From Phytoseiulus persimilis (taxonomy: Eukaryota; Arthropoda; Arachnida; Mesostigmata; Phytoseiidae), in NCBI GenBank assembly GCA_037576195.1, contig CM075101.1, positions 10,664,001 through 10,728,000 on the forward strand: DNA of 64,000 nucleotides. Direction: 5' to 3'. Below, in pieces: positions 20,753 to 33,300 of the stretch (position 1 is its first letter; every line of letters starts with the position of its first letter). The notes under the pieces were generated by a model. That model saw only the letters and a list, made by a program, of their open reading frames with translations. It did no database searches and was not told where the DNA came from. Position numbers and translations under genes: made by a program.

Positions 20753-23700
20753 TTACGACTTGCCGGCCTGGGGTGAGACGGTAGACATTTGGAACATGAT
20801 CAGCCGGAAATTGATGACCTGGAAGATTCACTCATAAGAATCGGGTTGAGTCATCGAACCCCCAGACACTGATGGTTGCGGCGGAATCCCGGCAGCCGGG
20901 GACAGGATCCGTTAACGATCCAGGGTTTACGAGCTCACCTTGGCTGAGAGGAGTCGGTTGACTTCTTGCGAGTCTTTCACGGCTAACGGTACGACTGATG
21001 ACTCGCTCGTTGCCTCGTTGAACTCGTAATGATGAACTTGGGGTTCTAGTCTCATATCTCCGAACGGCCCGGGGAGAACCAGGAAGTGGATGACCATGGG
21101 CCTTAAAAAAGCATGGTTCGAGTCCAGACTTCAAGAGCAACGAGTCAGTTCCACGCTCGACAGAGCAGCGGAGGCAGTTCACGTGATAGTGTCTTTAATC
21201 GTGGAGAAAATGCCTACCCGTTGATTTTGGTCTTGAGCACGAGTTGGTAGCTGAGGTAGCGGTCTGAGAAATTCTGGGGATCTCGTTGGTTGTTGTTCAC
21301 GAACGCTTTGCAAGCCCACTGTACGTTGAAAGCCGAGAAGCGATGAGTTTCGAAGTAGAGCTTCGTGATATACTCATCTGTTCGATATGGCTTGAACTGG
21401 AGGTCTGGGGAACACGACTCAACGTCAGCCTAGCGTCTCGCGGAAAACCGTCGTACCGAACATAAAAAATCTGATGTTCTCTGACTTCCCGCAAGGGATT
21501 CGTCTTCAGATGAACAAGGAGCAGTCGGGATGAAATAAGGCGACATACCGTTGAAAACGAGCTTCTCCAGACTCAGCAAATCGAAGAGCGTGGTGCTCGT
21601 TCTCTTCTGTTCAGCGTCTTTGTCTTCTAGCCTCTGGAGGGCTGCAAGTATCTGGGAGAAATGCGGACAACATATTATTGAGCTGATTGCTCAGATATCT
21701 GAAATGGATCGGGCTGAAATTCATGAAGAATAAATATACTCTGAGCGAATGGAATCGCCTGGAGCCCCACCTCGAGACCTGTTTTGTTCGGGTGAGCGCA
21801 GCTTTCGTGGTGTCTGTCTAATTCGTGGTAGGGCCCGAGCCATATGCAGCCAATTTTCGCGTAGGCGCACGAAACTTTCCTGGAAAGCCACGCAGAGCCG
21901 TAAATAGTGGTATCCGTTTTATGATTCGACCGCGACAGTGCTCCACTCGCGAGTAGGGCTGGAAGGGTTCCCTGGGGGCTTTTTCCCTTGGGGGCGAATC
22001 GGGATAACTTGCCTTTCGTCGCAGAGGTTCGTTTCATGATGCTGGAGGTCGCTTCGAGGCAACTGCTGTGAACAGAACTGACATTCGGCTGGCAACTCGC
22101 AGACGGCTTTCTCAACGGCAAGATTACGAGAGCACAATTCCCTGCAATACAACGCGTGGATGTTGGGACTGCCCCTATGCCGAAGTGCCGATGCATGAAC
22201 CCGCTGCGTTGAGATCCGCAACGCCGACCACGAACCAGGAATACTCACTTCGAAATCACTGTACGGCAGTTGGGGCAAGTTGCAGGGGTGTCGTCTCGGA
22301 GCCTGGCGTCCGCCAGGAGATGCGTGAAACAGGCAGCGCACATGAGGTGGCCGTTTGAGCACTGCAACGGAGAACGTGTTCATCGTCTAGAGAACCGAAT
22401 TGATGCATCGAGGGAGCAGTGTTGGAGGTAAACGCCGCGTTCGCTACGGCATGACAATCCCAACTTGCTGGGTTCCAGCAGTCGATTCGGATGGCATTCA
22501 AGTTCCCGAATACTGTCGAAGCTGCCAGACGAACGACAAGGCTCCGGAAACGAGGGAACAGCGCTCATTGATACATCCCCACGACAACGAAAAACACGAG
22601 CCAACTCCAACGAATGGAAGGGGCCCTCTGGGCTGTAATGGGCGCTAGTTTATTGTCACGCGAGACTCAACGCTCCCATTCGTTTCCGAAATATTACTCT
22701 TCGAAATGTTTTCAAAACTTTGTGTTGCATTCATGGATATCATGTTCGCTCGAACGCGACAGATTTTTCACCTCAAAGAAGCTTTCAGAGTGTCTCTTGT
22801 CGTATCTCATTCGAAACAGCATCATTGAACAGAGAACACGGCGTTCATTGGTGCCAGCAACGAAGACTGAAAACGCAGCAGGCGCCGAAATACTCCGTCG
22901 TGACATCATGATGATGGCAGCGATAGAATCATACAAGCGCGACTTCAGGGAATGCTCAGGGAAGTCGAGCCAAAGGCAGCTCGGAGGGTACGTGCAGAAC
23001 ATCGCATGTTCTAGGGGAGATCGGAAGGAAGTGATGAGTCGCCACAAAACTAAGGGGGAGTCCAGAGGATCGGACAGTGCGAGGCAAGATTGGGAACTGA
23101 CGATGCGCTTCGGGATCGTATCGGACCGATACTTCTGGCGTCAGATAAGGCTTCCAAGGAGATAAGTTAGTGCTGCTGCACAGTGCCAGAGGAAAGGGGA
23201 CACCACTCGAAACGACGAATATAGCCGCAGATCAGGCTGCCGGAAAGCTCGTCGGTGCCCCATTGTTCGGGGTGCTACGACGCAGTTAGCGAAATGCAGC
23301 ATTACCGCTATACTTTTTGTTCGTGCTGGTTACGCGCAGTCATCGTCGTATTCCCGACGCTAGCCAGAATATAGTTAGGCGACGAACGTCCAACGATCGC
23401 GCAAAAGAATCGACAAGGTCGAATGTTGGAAATACTCGCAAAATGTAACAAACCAACGGACTGAGTCCAGCGCGATCAACTTCTGGTTCGGGTCGCGAGC
23501 TGCGGAAGTTAGTTCGTCGGTCGGTCGCTCGGCTACTTTCGAAGGCGGCCTTGCCCGTCAGCTGGCTGTCCACAAGAACTTCCTCCGAATCCGGTCCAGG
23601 ACCAACCCACAGCTGAGGTACCGAAACGAGGACTCCGAGCGCAACCTCAGGACCCCGTGATGGAGCCGCGGTCCGTTTGTTACATTGCAGCAGAAAATAC

Positions 23701-23936
23701 AGAACAAAGCGCAACAGAAAATACCGGAGAACCCAGAATGAGTCCCAGAAACTAACCTGATAGATTGCGTTGCGGGGAAGATCGAGACACACTCCGCAGC
23801 AGAGCAGGTGACCCAGCCGAGTTTCCAGCTTCTCGGTCTTCTGCAGAACTGAAATCGCGCTGGATCGGGCCCTCTTGCTTGGTGGGAGTTCGATTATTTC
23901 CGACCTCGGACTTGGAGTTCGTGGACTATCATTCAT
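20753..23936 (-). CDS. CYHR1: CYHR1/ZTRAF1 homologue: RING and TRAF-type zinc-finger protein
   Basis: Eight minus-strand exons join in phase: 23936-23757, 22361-22249, 22141-22013, 21879-21771, 21651-21549, 21404-21218, 21101-20939 and 20818-20753. They encode 349 residues (human 362). After a short Pro/Ser-rich head with a KRAR basic block comes a RING: Cys47, Cys50, Cys61, His65, Cys68, Cys71, Cys89, Cys92 ([15 protein letters not shown], then [12 protein letters not shown], then CPNC). Next is RNLAVEKAV and a TRAF-type zinc finger ([16 protein letters not shown], then [20 protein letters not shown] and ESCAH), and then the TRAF-like C-terminal part with [20 protein letters not shown] and [10 protein letters not shown]. 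The family is known as cysteine- and histidine-rich protein 1, a cytoplasmic zinc-finger protein of poorly defined role. The RING suggests ubiquitin ligase activity (inference). Intron 3 uses a GC donor. Intron 1 is long (1395 bp), the others 107-144 bp. The start at 23936 is the first ATG that gives the family-like N-terminus; the frame stays open upstream. Confidence 0.94.
21880..22012 (-). other. GC-AG intron of CYHR1
   Basis: The donor reads AG|GCAAGT, the consensus form of the rare GC donor class, and the acceptor is TTTCCAG. Splicing here joins CDER to [10 protein letters not shown] in phase 2, matching the family. A GT donor three bases away would put the next exon out of frame. Confidence 0.8.
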
Positions 23937-24364
23937 GTTTGCAGCTTGGTGAACGGGTCCGACGATGTCGAGATGAAGGGGAGGAACAGTATCAGTCTCG
24001 ACTCGATCCGATCGAAAAGGCCAAACACTGTACTCTAGGAGACGGCTGAATTGACGGGTGATCGACACACGGATGGTTGCAGCAACCCGACCAATGACCG
24101 ACTGCTGCTCGACGAGTGGTTCGGGAATGACGGGCAATCAACAACTTTCACTGCGAAAAAACTGTTTTGTTTCACACGTGGTGGCGCAGACTTGTCTTCT
24201 ACATGAACGACAAAAGGTCACGCAGACGGCGAGAGCGGGACGGAACGCTCACGTACGATCGTTCTTTTGGGAATTGACGCATCTAATGCGTTCTTTAGCT
24301 TTCTGCTGTTCGTCCAGGCATCAGCTGGCTGGCTATCCCGAACAGCTGATGCGATGTGATACAA

Positions 24365-24372
24365 TGACGTCA
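24365..24372. promoter_or_regulatory. CRE palindrome TGACGTCA between divergent genes
   Basis: A perfect TGACGTCA lies 429 bp upstream of the CYHR1 start (minus) and 65 bp before the candidate plus-strand gene at 24437. The position suggests a shared bidirectional promoter. This is inference from the motif alone. Confidence 0.4.
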
Positions 24373-24436
24373 TGAGAGACGCCCAAAGACAGGAAAGGTT
24401 CTCCTGCGCGACATGGTGGAGAGAGCATCCGCAAAG

Positions 24437-24948
24437 ATGGCGGGGAATTCAAGTCCGATCCCGCGAACCAACTCGTTTCGTTTAGATCCACCACAAACCG
24501 TTTGTAGAACCCAGGTCGGAGCCCCCGAAAGAGGGATCCGTCTCGGAACTCCTGAACACGCGTGAGCTCGCATCGCGGACTGGCCCCGTTTTCGCGTGAG
24601 GTCCTCACTGTTTGAGGAGTCCTTCGAGCGCGGGGAATTCGATTTTACGGCGATCCACTGTCGACTGGACTCAGCTGAGTTCCCATTGTCTTCCAGTGAT
24701 GAATGCAACTGGGAGAACGAATTCAAGGCAGCTGAGGAAAAATTCCATGGCTTTCGAACTGGGCATCTTCGCGGCCTGCACGATGGACAGCTCGAGGTTT
24801 GTGGGATCTGAAGCGTTCCACGTGGAATCCTCTCCCGTTGAGGAGTGCGCGAGCTCGCATCATCTGTTAGATTCAACTGCGCTCGTTAGAGGGAACGAAA
24901 ATGACTGCGCTCGGCAGGCTGAGGAAGCCGCTCGTGAAAGTCTATTAA
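24437..24948 (+). CDS. Candidate YAE1/LTO1-type deca-GX3 protein, three exons
   Basis: The start codon sits in AAGATGGCGG, a strong initiator context, just downstream of the CRE. Three exons can be joined in phase 0: 24437-24514, 24617-24796 and 24892-24948, giving 104 residues. Exon 2 ends KAAEEKFHGFRTGHLRGLHD GQLE (written in two parts), a run with glycine at every fourth position after an Ala/Glu helix. That is the signature of the Yae1 and Lto1 proteins, which load an iron-sulfur cluster onto the ribosome-recycling ATPase ABCE1/Rli1. The third exon continues with G and TALG, then stops. Introns of 102 and 95 bp are near the lower end for this window, the product is shorter than known members, and the acceptor of exon 3 is not certain. 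It could be a different small protein or chance. Confidence 0.33.
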
Positions 24949-26641
24949 CGGTCGAGTCCTGAAGTCCCCAAGATCTTGGCGTGTTTCGATCCCAATCCTG
25001 CCGCCCCTGGCGAGATCGCATGTTGTGGAGCTCATTCATGTATTCAACACACATGACGAAAATTCTTCCCGCTCAGCTGATTATCGTACTTTCTGCGAAC
25101 TCCGGTCCCTACCAAAATTGCTCCTAGGAACAGGCCCGTGCCCCGGTCGCAAAGCTGACGGGGCGCGCAGTTAGGGGTTGCATAGCTGAAGGGGGTGGTT
25201 GATTCTTCCCATATCCATAACCACGATGTAAACTCAATTCGTCTCCCGAACGAATAAGCGCCCAGGAGATCGGAGGGGTTCGAAATCGGAGTTCAAGTTT
25301 TGTCCGTATCCCTGTCTGCTCTTGAGATTATGTCTCGGAACCAAATCTCGCCTCTGAGGATTTGGAGGCGTCAAGGAGATGAAGTTTCGTGAATCTCCTC
25401 AACTGCAGCCGGAGCTCAATACGGATGGAGAACAAAATAGCGACCCAGAGAGGTGAGGGGGGCTCAGAATCGTAGCTACAGCTCGATGCATCGGAGAGGC
25501 TTCATGATGAGATAAATGACAAGAGATGAATGATAAATGCGTCATGATCATCGCGGGTCAAGATGACTGGAGATAGGAGATTCAGGCATTAATCATCTCA
25601 TACCTCTCGCCTATCCATATTTGGAGATCTGTTTATGAGTTTCTGATAGCTGAGTTCCGCGGTTCTCGTGGCGATAATGCATAATTCGATATTCTAACCA
25701 TATATCCACCCATAAATCCATGGATTGATGAGTGATGATTATTGGATAATGCTCGAACCTCCCAACTCAAGTGATGACATTGAGTGAATATCTCCTTGAT
25801 CTCGACATCCAGAAGCTCTTCAGATTCCCTACCGGGTTTTCGTGTGGGTTCCGGGGGGAAGGCGCAGTGTTGTCGGTATACCACGGGCGCGGCTTGAGCT
25901 AGATACGCCTCCGCATCTCCGCCACGACGTACAAACCTCCGAGTCAAGGTGACTGGTATATTTCTTGGGTTCACGCCAGAGGTACATGCTGTCTCTGTGA
26001 CAAGCGTCAGTGTTGTTCAATTTCGTAGAAAACGAGATCCACATCCGGATCGCATTGAGAGCCCTTCATTCTCCGAAAGAGAGATCATCATCTCCATGGG
26101 ATCAAAGCACACAGAAAGAACAAGTTGGCGCGAAGTTTTTATTTTCGTGTTCCGAGTCGGCTTTGAGATGAAGTTCCCTTCGTAGGGGGAAGACGGGCCA
26201 CAGGTTCATCTCTCAAGCTTGTGACGACCGTTCCGATTTAGGATCATTACGATGAGTGGTTCTATGAATGCACAGCAGAGAGTTCTCAGGCTAAAGGCGT
26301 ATTCATCTCGGGAAGTTCGCAAACCTCTGCTCAGTTTTCTTGGATTAACAAAATTCAACTCGTGGTAGACGATGTTGAACTTTCATTCTCGTTGTCGTTT
26401 TCTTTCTCTTTTAAGATCCTTGGGCTCCACGCGAGCCTTTGCCGCTGAGTTAGATGTTTGTCGACTAACCCGTGGCATGAAAGTTGAGACAGAGGGTTCA
26501 ATTGTTTTTCTCTTGCTCGGCGGGATCCGAATATCCGGGAGCGTTCCGTTATTCCGTGCGATGTCGAAGTGGAAGTCGAAGGCGAACGTTTGGTGATGAG
26601 CTTATTAAAAGGGTGAGCGATGAATGTCTTGTGATCTGGGC
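24949..26641. other. Stretch downstream of UBA2 with no confirmed gene
   Basis: A minus-strand open block at 26600-26383 (72 codons plus two bases, preceded by a good CCCTTTTAATAAG acceptor) looks protein-like and ends in a basic tail, but it starts only 42 bases after the UBA2 stop. I could not connect it to any other exon. TTTATT at 26138-26143 reads AATAAA on the minus strand and may end the UBA2 transcript. Confidence 0.4.
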
Positions 26642-29600
26642 CTATTCCCGTTTCAACTTCTTCTGCGGAGGCTGGTCATCTGCCGGGTCGTCGTCAACAT
26701 CAGGCTCGATGACGATCAGATCTGGAGAGGAAGGATATATTTCTTGAGATCCATTCTTCGAATTCGAAGAAACTTCCAATGGATGCCAGAACGGACGATA
26801 GGCAGGGCTGATCTGGCCGACAGCATCGTTCACGAGTCAACATCGTTACGAAACGACACAGCCGTTCCATGAGTCTCTTACCATCATCCTCGATCACCGT
26901 GACATCATCCGAAGTCTTTGAACACGACGGTGTTTCGGAATCTTTGCCATTGGTTTCCGCGGATTCTTCTTCACTGGGCTTGGGTAGCTCACCGCGAACT
27001 TCGAACTCTGCTCCGTCCTTGAGTTTTTCTTCCGTATGTACAAGGTTGATGAGCTTATGTGGAAAAAATACCTTGAAAATCTCGCTCTGGGCTTTCATTT
27101 CCCTGAAGAAGGCGACAGCGCTTGTTCGGCCTGCCACCGATGAGTTCATTATCGACTGTACTGTTGGTTCCACATTATACTCACGACGTTGAAGTTTTGA
27201 AGAAAGTCGTCGCAGTTCAAGCGAGCGCAATGAATCATTCCGAGTTCCTCTAGGGTTTTTTCTTCGAGGTCATCGGTCTCTCCGTCTTCGGATGAGATCA
27301 CCAGTTTCCCAGTGCCTTCGATCGCGACATCGGGGGCTGACATGTTGAGAATGTCCTGTAGGACAGATATTTGACCTTAATCCACGCTACTCGAGAAACA
27401 GTCCCTCATTCCTTATCTTCCATCTTACGGGGTGTTCTCGGGAGAGTCGTGTGAAATGCCCTTGGCTTTCCCCCTGAGGACATACCTTCAAGAGCCTGTC
27501 CCGGAAAGTTTTCATCGTTGTGGTTTTTGTGTTCACCACGACGAAGATTTCGTGCTTCTCAGAGCACGAGTAGCACTTTGGGTTGGGCTGCTCCATAGTG
27601 GACGATCTTATTATTTGATGGCTGTCTGGATGATGGTGTCGACTCAGATACACGGATCTGCATTTGTCGAATTGTCCTCTGTGAAAATTAAATTCGAATT
27701 CAGAACGATTGCGGCAAAGTAGGAGTCGCAGCACCGGCGACTGAGTCAGTCTTCTCTCTCGGAGATAACAGCGCCCGACGCGTTCCACTTCATGACTCAC
27801 TTTAGGATCTTCATCGCCTGGAGGACGATCAGACCAGAAATCACGGCGTTCGTGGTAGCGATTGCCGGTATGATGTTCCCTGCCATTGACTTGACTTCGA
27901 ACTGAGTTTTCATTGGGATGTTGAAACATTTCATGCGAACATTGGCACAAGCCGTCACAAAGTCCAAACTAGCGTCATCGTCCTTATCCCAAGTCAGATA
28001 ATCGCCTTCCGGGAGCGCTTTGTACCTGAAATCAGGAAGGACATCTTCAATGATGACTCTGAATGTAGAATTGAACGCATTGATTCAGAGTTTCGAATGA
28101 GACGCTTCATGACTTCTCCTTGTTCACCTCTCTTTCAGGGTTCTCAAGCTGTCTTCGAAGACTTTCATACACTCTGTAAGGTCCCACAGGCGCTGATCCC
28201 TCATGCCGGTTGGCTCAAGCCATTCCTTGAGATCTTTTGCGGAGTAAGGGATCGATTCAGGGGCGCGACGTTTCTCCCAAAGGTCACTCATGTCTCTCAA
28301 ATAATTTATGTCGTCCTGGTAGAGCTTGTTGAACACCTTCTCAACGTTGTAGTCGCACTCTGCCGCCCACTGACGGGTCGAGACTCTGGCTACATTGCCG
28401 TCGCCTTTGTCGTTCTCCATTATTTTGTCCGCATCAATTTTCCCTCCAAGTTCAGGGTCGGTCGAATCTGGGGAGACCTGCAAGAAGGGATCGGATTGAG
28501 GAGGCAGACGCGTTGACGCAGCCGATTCATTCAGTCATTCACAGAAGCCAGTAATCTGGGCGAGTGACTTTCTCCGAAGAGAGTCTCTGAGCAGCGGTAC
28601 GAATATCTGAAAATCCTTCGCAATTATCGGTGCCAGAAAGTCCAACAGGATACTCTTTCAGCTTACCTCTTCGTCAGCATCGGAGAGACCGAAAAGTTGG
28701 TTGAACAAATGCTTCGCCCAAACAATGCAATGGATCGGTTCCGAAGGCGTGTTACGGATTGTGCATCCGGCGAAAGTTTTCTCCGCAGCTTTAGGTCTGC
28801 ACTCGTAGCACTCCGATCGCCCCTTGAGGATCGGCATCACCTGGAAGCGCGGAACGCCACATGAGTACATTCACCCCTTCTTCCAAACCGAGGATCTCGA
28901 ACGTCCGTCAACTATGCTTCATCGAAGAACTTCTGGATCGAGAGAGAAATCGACCCAAACATTCTCCACCGATGACCGCCGAATCTACCAAACGACAAAA
29001 TTGAAGAGAAGGAGCACATTCTGAGTGATTCCGTCAGTCAGTTGCAGCTCATCACAACAGAGTCAGTTCAGGACATCCGACCTCCGCTCATCGCCGCCGA
29101 GAGTTGATGGAGAATTTCTACGATCACTCGATCTTGCGGTTTCTACATTCGGAAGGAACTTTCTTTGAGACAGAAGCGGTTTTTCGTCACGAAGCTGCGA
29201 TAGATTTTTCAGAATTCTATTCTGGCTTAGTGATTTCACATTCTGGAATTCGCTGCGTCAGCGAGATCCTGATTTGAGCTATGGCTATCGAGCGAGGAAA
29301 TACGTTGGATCGATCGAAATCGCTAGAGAGCTCCGAAAAGCCTCGAAATGGAATGTCCTGGTGGAGCAATTCACGTGATCCACGCGCCGACCAGTATCAG
29401 ACAGAAGAATTAGAGATGACAGCGTTTTCATCGAGGAGGTCTCCGACCCGCGTTGACAATCAAGGCGACCCTGATCAACTCGAATCGATATCAGAAAGGA
29501 AGCTATCATTAGATCAGGATATTTACCTGACCGAGATACCCTTGAGTACCACTCTCCACCAGAGGAACATTGGCTGCGAGGCATAGGCGATTCACGTGAT

Positions 29601-30322
29601 TTCTAGCTAACCGGTTGTCTAACGCATTCAGCACGATGTCGAATTTGGCGAAATACTCTCGACTGTACTCTGGCCTGCAAGAGAGAGTAATAGCGATTTT
29701 ACACTACATTCTGACTCACGCTTCTCAGAGGAACTCCGGAATCACCCAGCACGAGTCTGTCGAGTAGGTATTCTCATGCAAGGAAAACTCTATGGTGTCG
29801 GAACAAGAAGCGCCAACGGATTCACAGACTGAATTCGAAATCGATTTACTTCTTTTCTGTTCGTACTCACTTTATGACGGTGTCGTGCAGCGCAGTAATC
29901 TTGGCATCGGGGCAGAATTCGAGCACACTTTGCTTTGCGACAAGTGCCTTCGACTTCCCGATGTGCTCCTTTCTGAACAAGAACTGCCGGTTGAGATTGC
30001 TGAAGTCGATTGTGTCAAGATCTATCTGGAATATCATCGGAGAAACTGAGACACGGTACGGAATGCAAATCCCCATGAACTTCCTCGCTTTTTTTGGAAC
30101 CGTTCCCGAAGAAAACGTTGAAGACCTCTTCGGTTGATCAAAAACGTTGTTGGCCGTTGTCGCCTAATAAGTTGTACATGCCGGGAGATATATCCGAAAC
30201 CCTGATACACTTACCACTTCTAGATCACGGAAGCCACACAAAACGAGATTTTTCAGAAGTTCGCACCCGATGCCGCCGGCGCCGACGACCAAGATTTTCG
30301 CTTCAGATACAGATTTCACCAT
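26642..30322 (-). CDS. UBA2: SUMO-activating enzyme subunit 2 (UBA2/SAE2)
   Basis: Ten exons join in phase: 30322-30215, 30025-29871, 29674-29527, 28840-28667, 28477-28128, 28025-27801, 27678-27486, 27355-27185, 27053-26882, 26721-26642. They encode 591 residues (human 640). With SAE1, UBA2 adenylates SUMO, carries it as a thioester and passes it to UBC9. The nucleotide-binding GAGGIG is at residues 14-19, [16 protein letters not shown] at 38-53, Lys62 and Asp107 (human Lys72 and Asp117). Zinc ligands are Cys148/Cys151 and Cys422/Cys425 (CYEC and CYSC). The catalytic Cys163 is in GCTIRNTP (human Cys173). [20 protein letters not shown] closes the adenylation domain. The ubiquitin-fold domain ([16 protein letters not shown]) is followed by an acidic tail with a SUMO-interacting-type DLIVIEPD and a terminal basic KKLKRE. 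Introns are 102-196 bp except one of 686. All splice sites are GT-AG and no key residue is missing. Confidence 0.97.
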
Positions 30323-33300
30323 TTTTAAATTGATAGTTGTCAGGTTGGATCCACGCTTATATCGGATTGACGGATCACCCGAGTGCTATTCGGCTTTCGT
30401 CACAGATCAGGTTTATGAGGAGTTTTCTCAGAGGAGCCGGTGTTTTCGATCTGCAGACGTCGAGCGTTTTCTCTACCGGCCCGAGGCAGCTCTGCAATGT
30501 AAACAAAAGCGAAGGAGCGCCAAGCGACAGTCGAGCGTTGCGGGCAAGAGAGAAAGGGAAAGAGACGAGACGGTCTTCGAATTGAACGCCAGGCGCTGAG
30601 GCTGTGAGGGAGGTCTTGTAACCCTGCTTTGGGCGGAAAAACTTTGAAAGTTTCACCCATGCCATCTGTTGCCATCATATTGGCGAGGGCCCTCACGCGG
30701 CGAGAGAAGTGGTCACATGAACCTAGACGCTCCCGAGTCGGGTATTTCGGTCTTTCTGGGAACTATTTTTCATCGGATTTTCCCGTGAGAACACACTGGG
30801 GAATGCAACGAGGACGAGATTTGGTCATATTATCAGCGATGGTTGTGATGAGATCGGACGCTGATCTCGAGCTCTGGAGCGATCCTCGCCAAATCAAATG
30901 GCAAGCGAATCTTCCCCCACATTCAACGGAACCACGGAGAAGTCGATCGGATGACTATAAACGTTTCTCAGTCAGTTTTGTAGGACAAAGAGGGAATTCT
31001 GTGAGTCTTTCGGGAGCACGTTGTCTCCTTCACGTACCCAATTCCGATAAAGTAAGAGAGGTGTCGCACGCACGCCATGGCAGGCATGTGGGGTCGCTAG
31101 TTTTCTATTCAGTGCTTTATTATGGGTGCCGTTGGGTGCTGGCGTCCGGGAATCTCTCCTATGCGGCGGAGTAGCCCAGTACCGAACAGTGTTCGGAATC
31201 GCCTTCGAAAATGCTCGATTGATCTCGATCACCGGCTCTCGGGATCTCGAATCATATGGCGAGTTGGATTTTCCGCTGAGCGGAAGGATCGAAGCATATC
31301 TGTGTCCCGTCTCGGACCCTGATTCGAACATTCTGTATAGCAGTGTAGAGTACATGTTCAGGTGTTACCGGCAAGCAGGGCGATAACGGTAAGATGGGGT
31401 GATACCGGTCACTGCCGGCTTCTGTCCCACAGCAAGCTCCAAGGCTAAAAAAGCAACGAAGTTGGCAATTGTCAATATGGTTTCAAATCCCCGAACCTCC
31501 GCGAGATTGACGTTAACATCGAGAGCTGTGCAAGAGCTGCAAGAAGCATTTCTGACTGATTGGGGAAATTTTGAGTTTTCCGTTATCTGAAAAAGTTCAA
31601 AGAGTCTTGGTCGGATCTCCTACATGGATGATCCGAGATGCATACATGCATACATGGAAGATGTTGATCCCAGGAACGGAACCAGTTCTCCTCTGGTGAG
31701 AGACCTTTCTCTGCGCTCACCTGGTGACCGTTCGGAATGTTGGATGCTTTCCGGACAACCCTGTATTGAACTGACTACGACTCCACACTCTCTGAATTAC
31801 CATACGCGACTCTTAACAGTCGCGAGGTAGAGCGTGACGATTCGCCGTACACAAAATCATGAGCCTCGTTGTACGAATCCCGATTGCTCACCGTCGACAT
31901 TTTACTCCGTAGACCCGAGTTTTCCGATGGTTTCTTCTCCACCTGTTCTATCCGATCTCATGATGCATGAAATCTTGCCTCGACATTTCGAGTTGGGCAG
32001 GAATTTACAGCTAGCACTCCATTTCACCCCTCGTATTCAAAATTTCCACCGAAATCAACGGAACTCAGCTCGTCTGAACGCGAATACTCTCCAGTCGAAT
32101 GGTTCAACTACAGAACGATAGCTGTGCCGGACCTGGCTCAGAGCAACCGCTCAATTCCGGAGCAACCCGTTCTCTCGCACCAATCCGCAACCAAAGAGAA
32201 CAGTGAATGATCTCAACTCCACAGATTCTCGGGAGGGGATAAATGGATTCTATAGACTCGCTTACGTTCGTCGGAGCAGCAAACAGATCCAATACAAGGC
32301 TTCAACGTGAATTTTCAGTATCTCAAGAAACATTGGCGTCCTCTAACCTCACCGGAACCAGAGTTGTACGGCTTCAAAGGCGCGCAAATTATTCCCTCGA
32401 ATGACGACGCTAATCCAGATAGGCCCCTCACGGTAGTCGTGCGAAACGTTTTGACGTTGAAAATATGGGTATCAGTTGAAGTGGCTCCAGGTTTTCTTCC
32501 GTAAACGGCTCGAGCGTATCTGAAGTGATTTCGGTGCGACGTATGTAGCGTGGAGCGAAAGCTGCGAAGCAGGAAATCGGCTGGATTTTCAGCGCGATGG
32601 TACGTTGCGGACGTGAAACGCGAGAGGAACGTGTACGTATTTCGTACCCGCTTGCACCTCCCGGGCAGCCAAAACGGGTTGGACGGTCTCTTATTCCTTC
32701 AGAAACTGTCCTCCTGAATCCGCGGTGAGACCTATGCGAACAAGACAGATCTCTCACTCCTCGACCTTGGGAAGGATGGAAATCCCGGAAAGGACTCCGA
32801 GGAAGTTGGCTGCAAGAAGCTCGCATATCGGAGTAACTCGGTTGGAGAGGCAAGCTTCTTCAATTTTCAAAGTCTCGATAGCTGCCCACTGATCAGAGAG
32901 GACCCGGTTTGTTGAGATGCCCTGCAAAGGGGGTAAACAGGGTGGGCATCCGTGCCTGAGCCCGTCAGCCCTAGCTGTGAGCAGACTGTGAGCAATCTCT
33001 CGCTTCTTCCAGTGGTAAGTAATTCCCCCGTCATCGAGAGTCTGTTTTGTTAGATCGGCGGTTCCTCTTGTTGAGCTTGTTGTCCTGTGCATCGGATCCC
33101 CTTGGCTTAGGGGATCCGTTGATGCCTTGGAGCGCTTACAACGCAAATTCCACAGAACAACACTGTATCGAATAGTTTTCGCTGGAGACTCTCCAGTCGA
33201 TTTAATCGTATTTATCCCGGTACTCATTAATAAACCGTGTATTACAAAAAAAAGTTGTCTGAAGAAGGTTCCGTCGTCCCTCTATCGCTTCATTTGAGGA

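Noticed and set aside
31747-31765. CTTTCCGGACAACCCTGTA, resembling a mariner-type terminus.
   Set aside because: Only one end is present; no matching inverted repeat or transposase was seen nearby.
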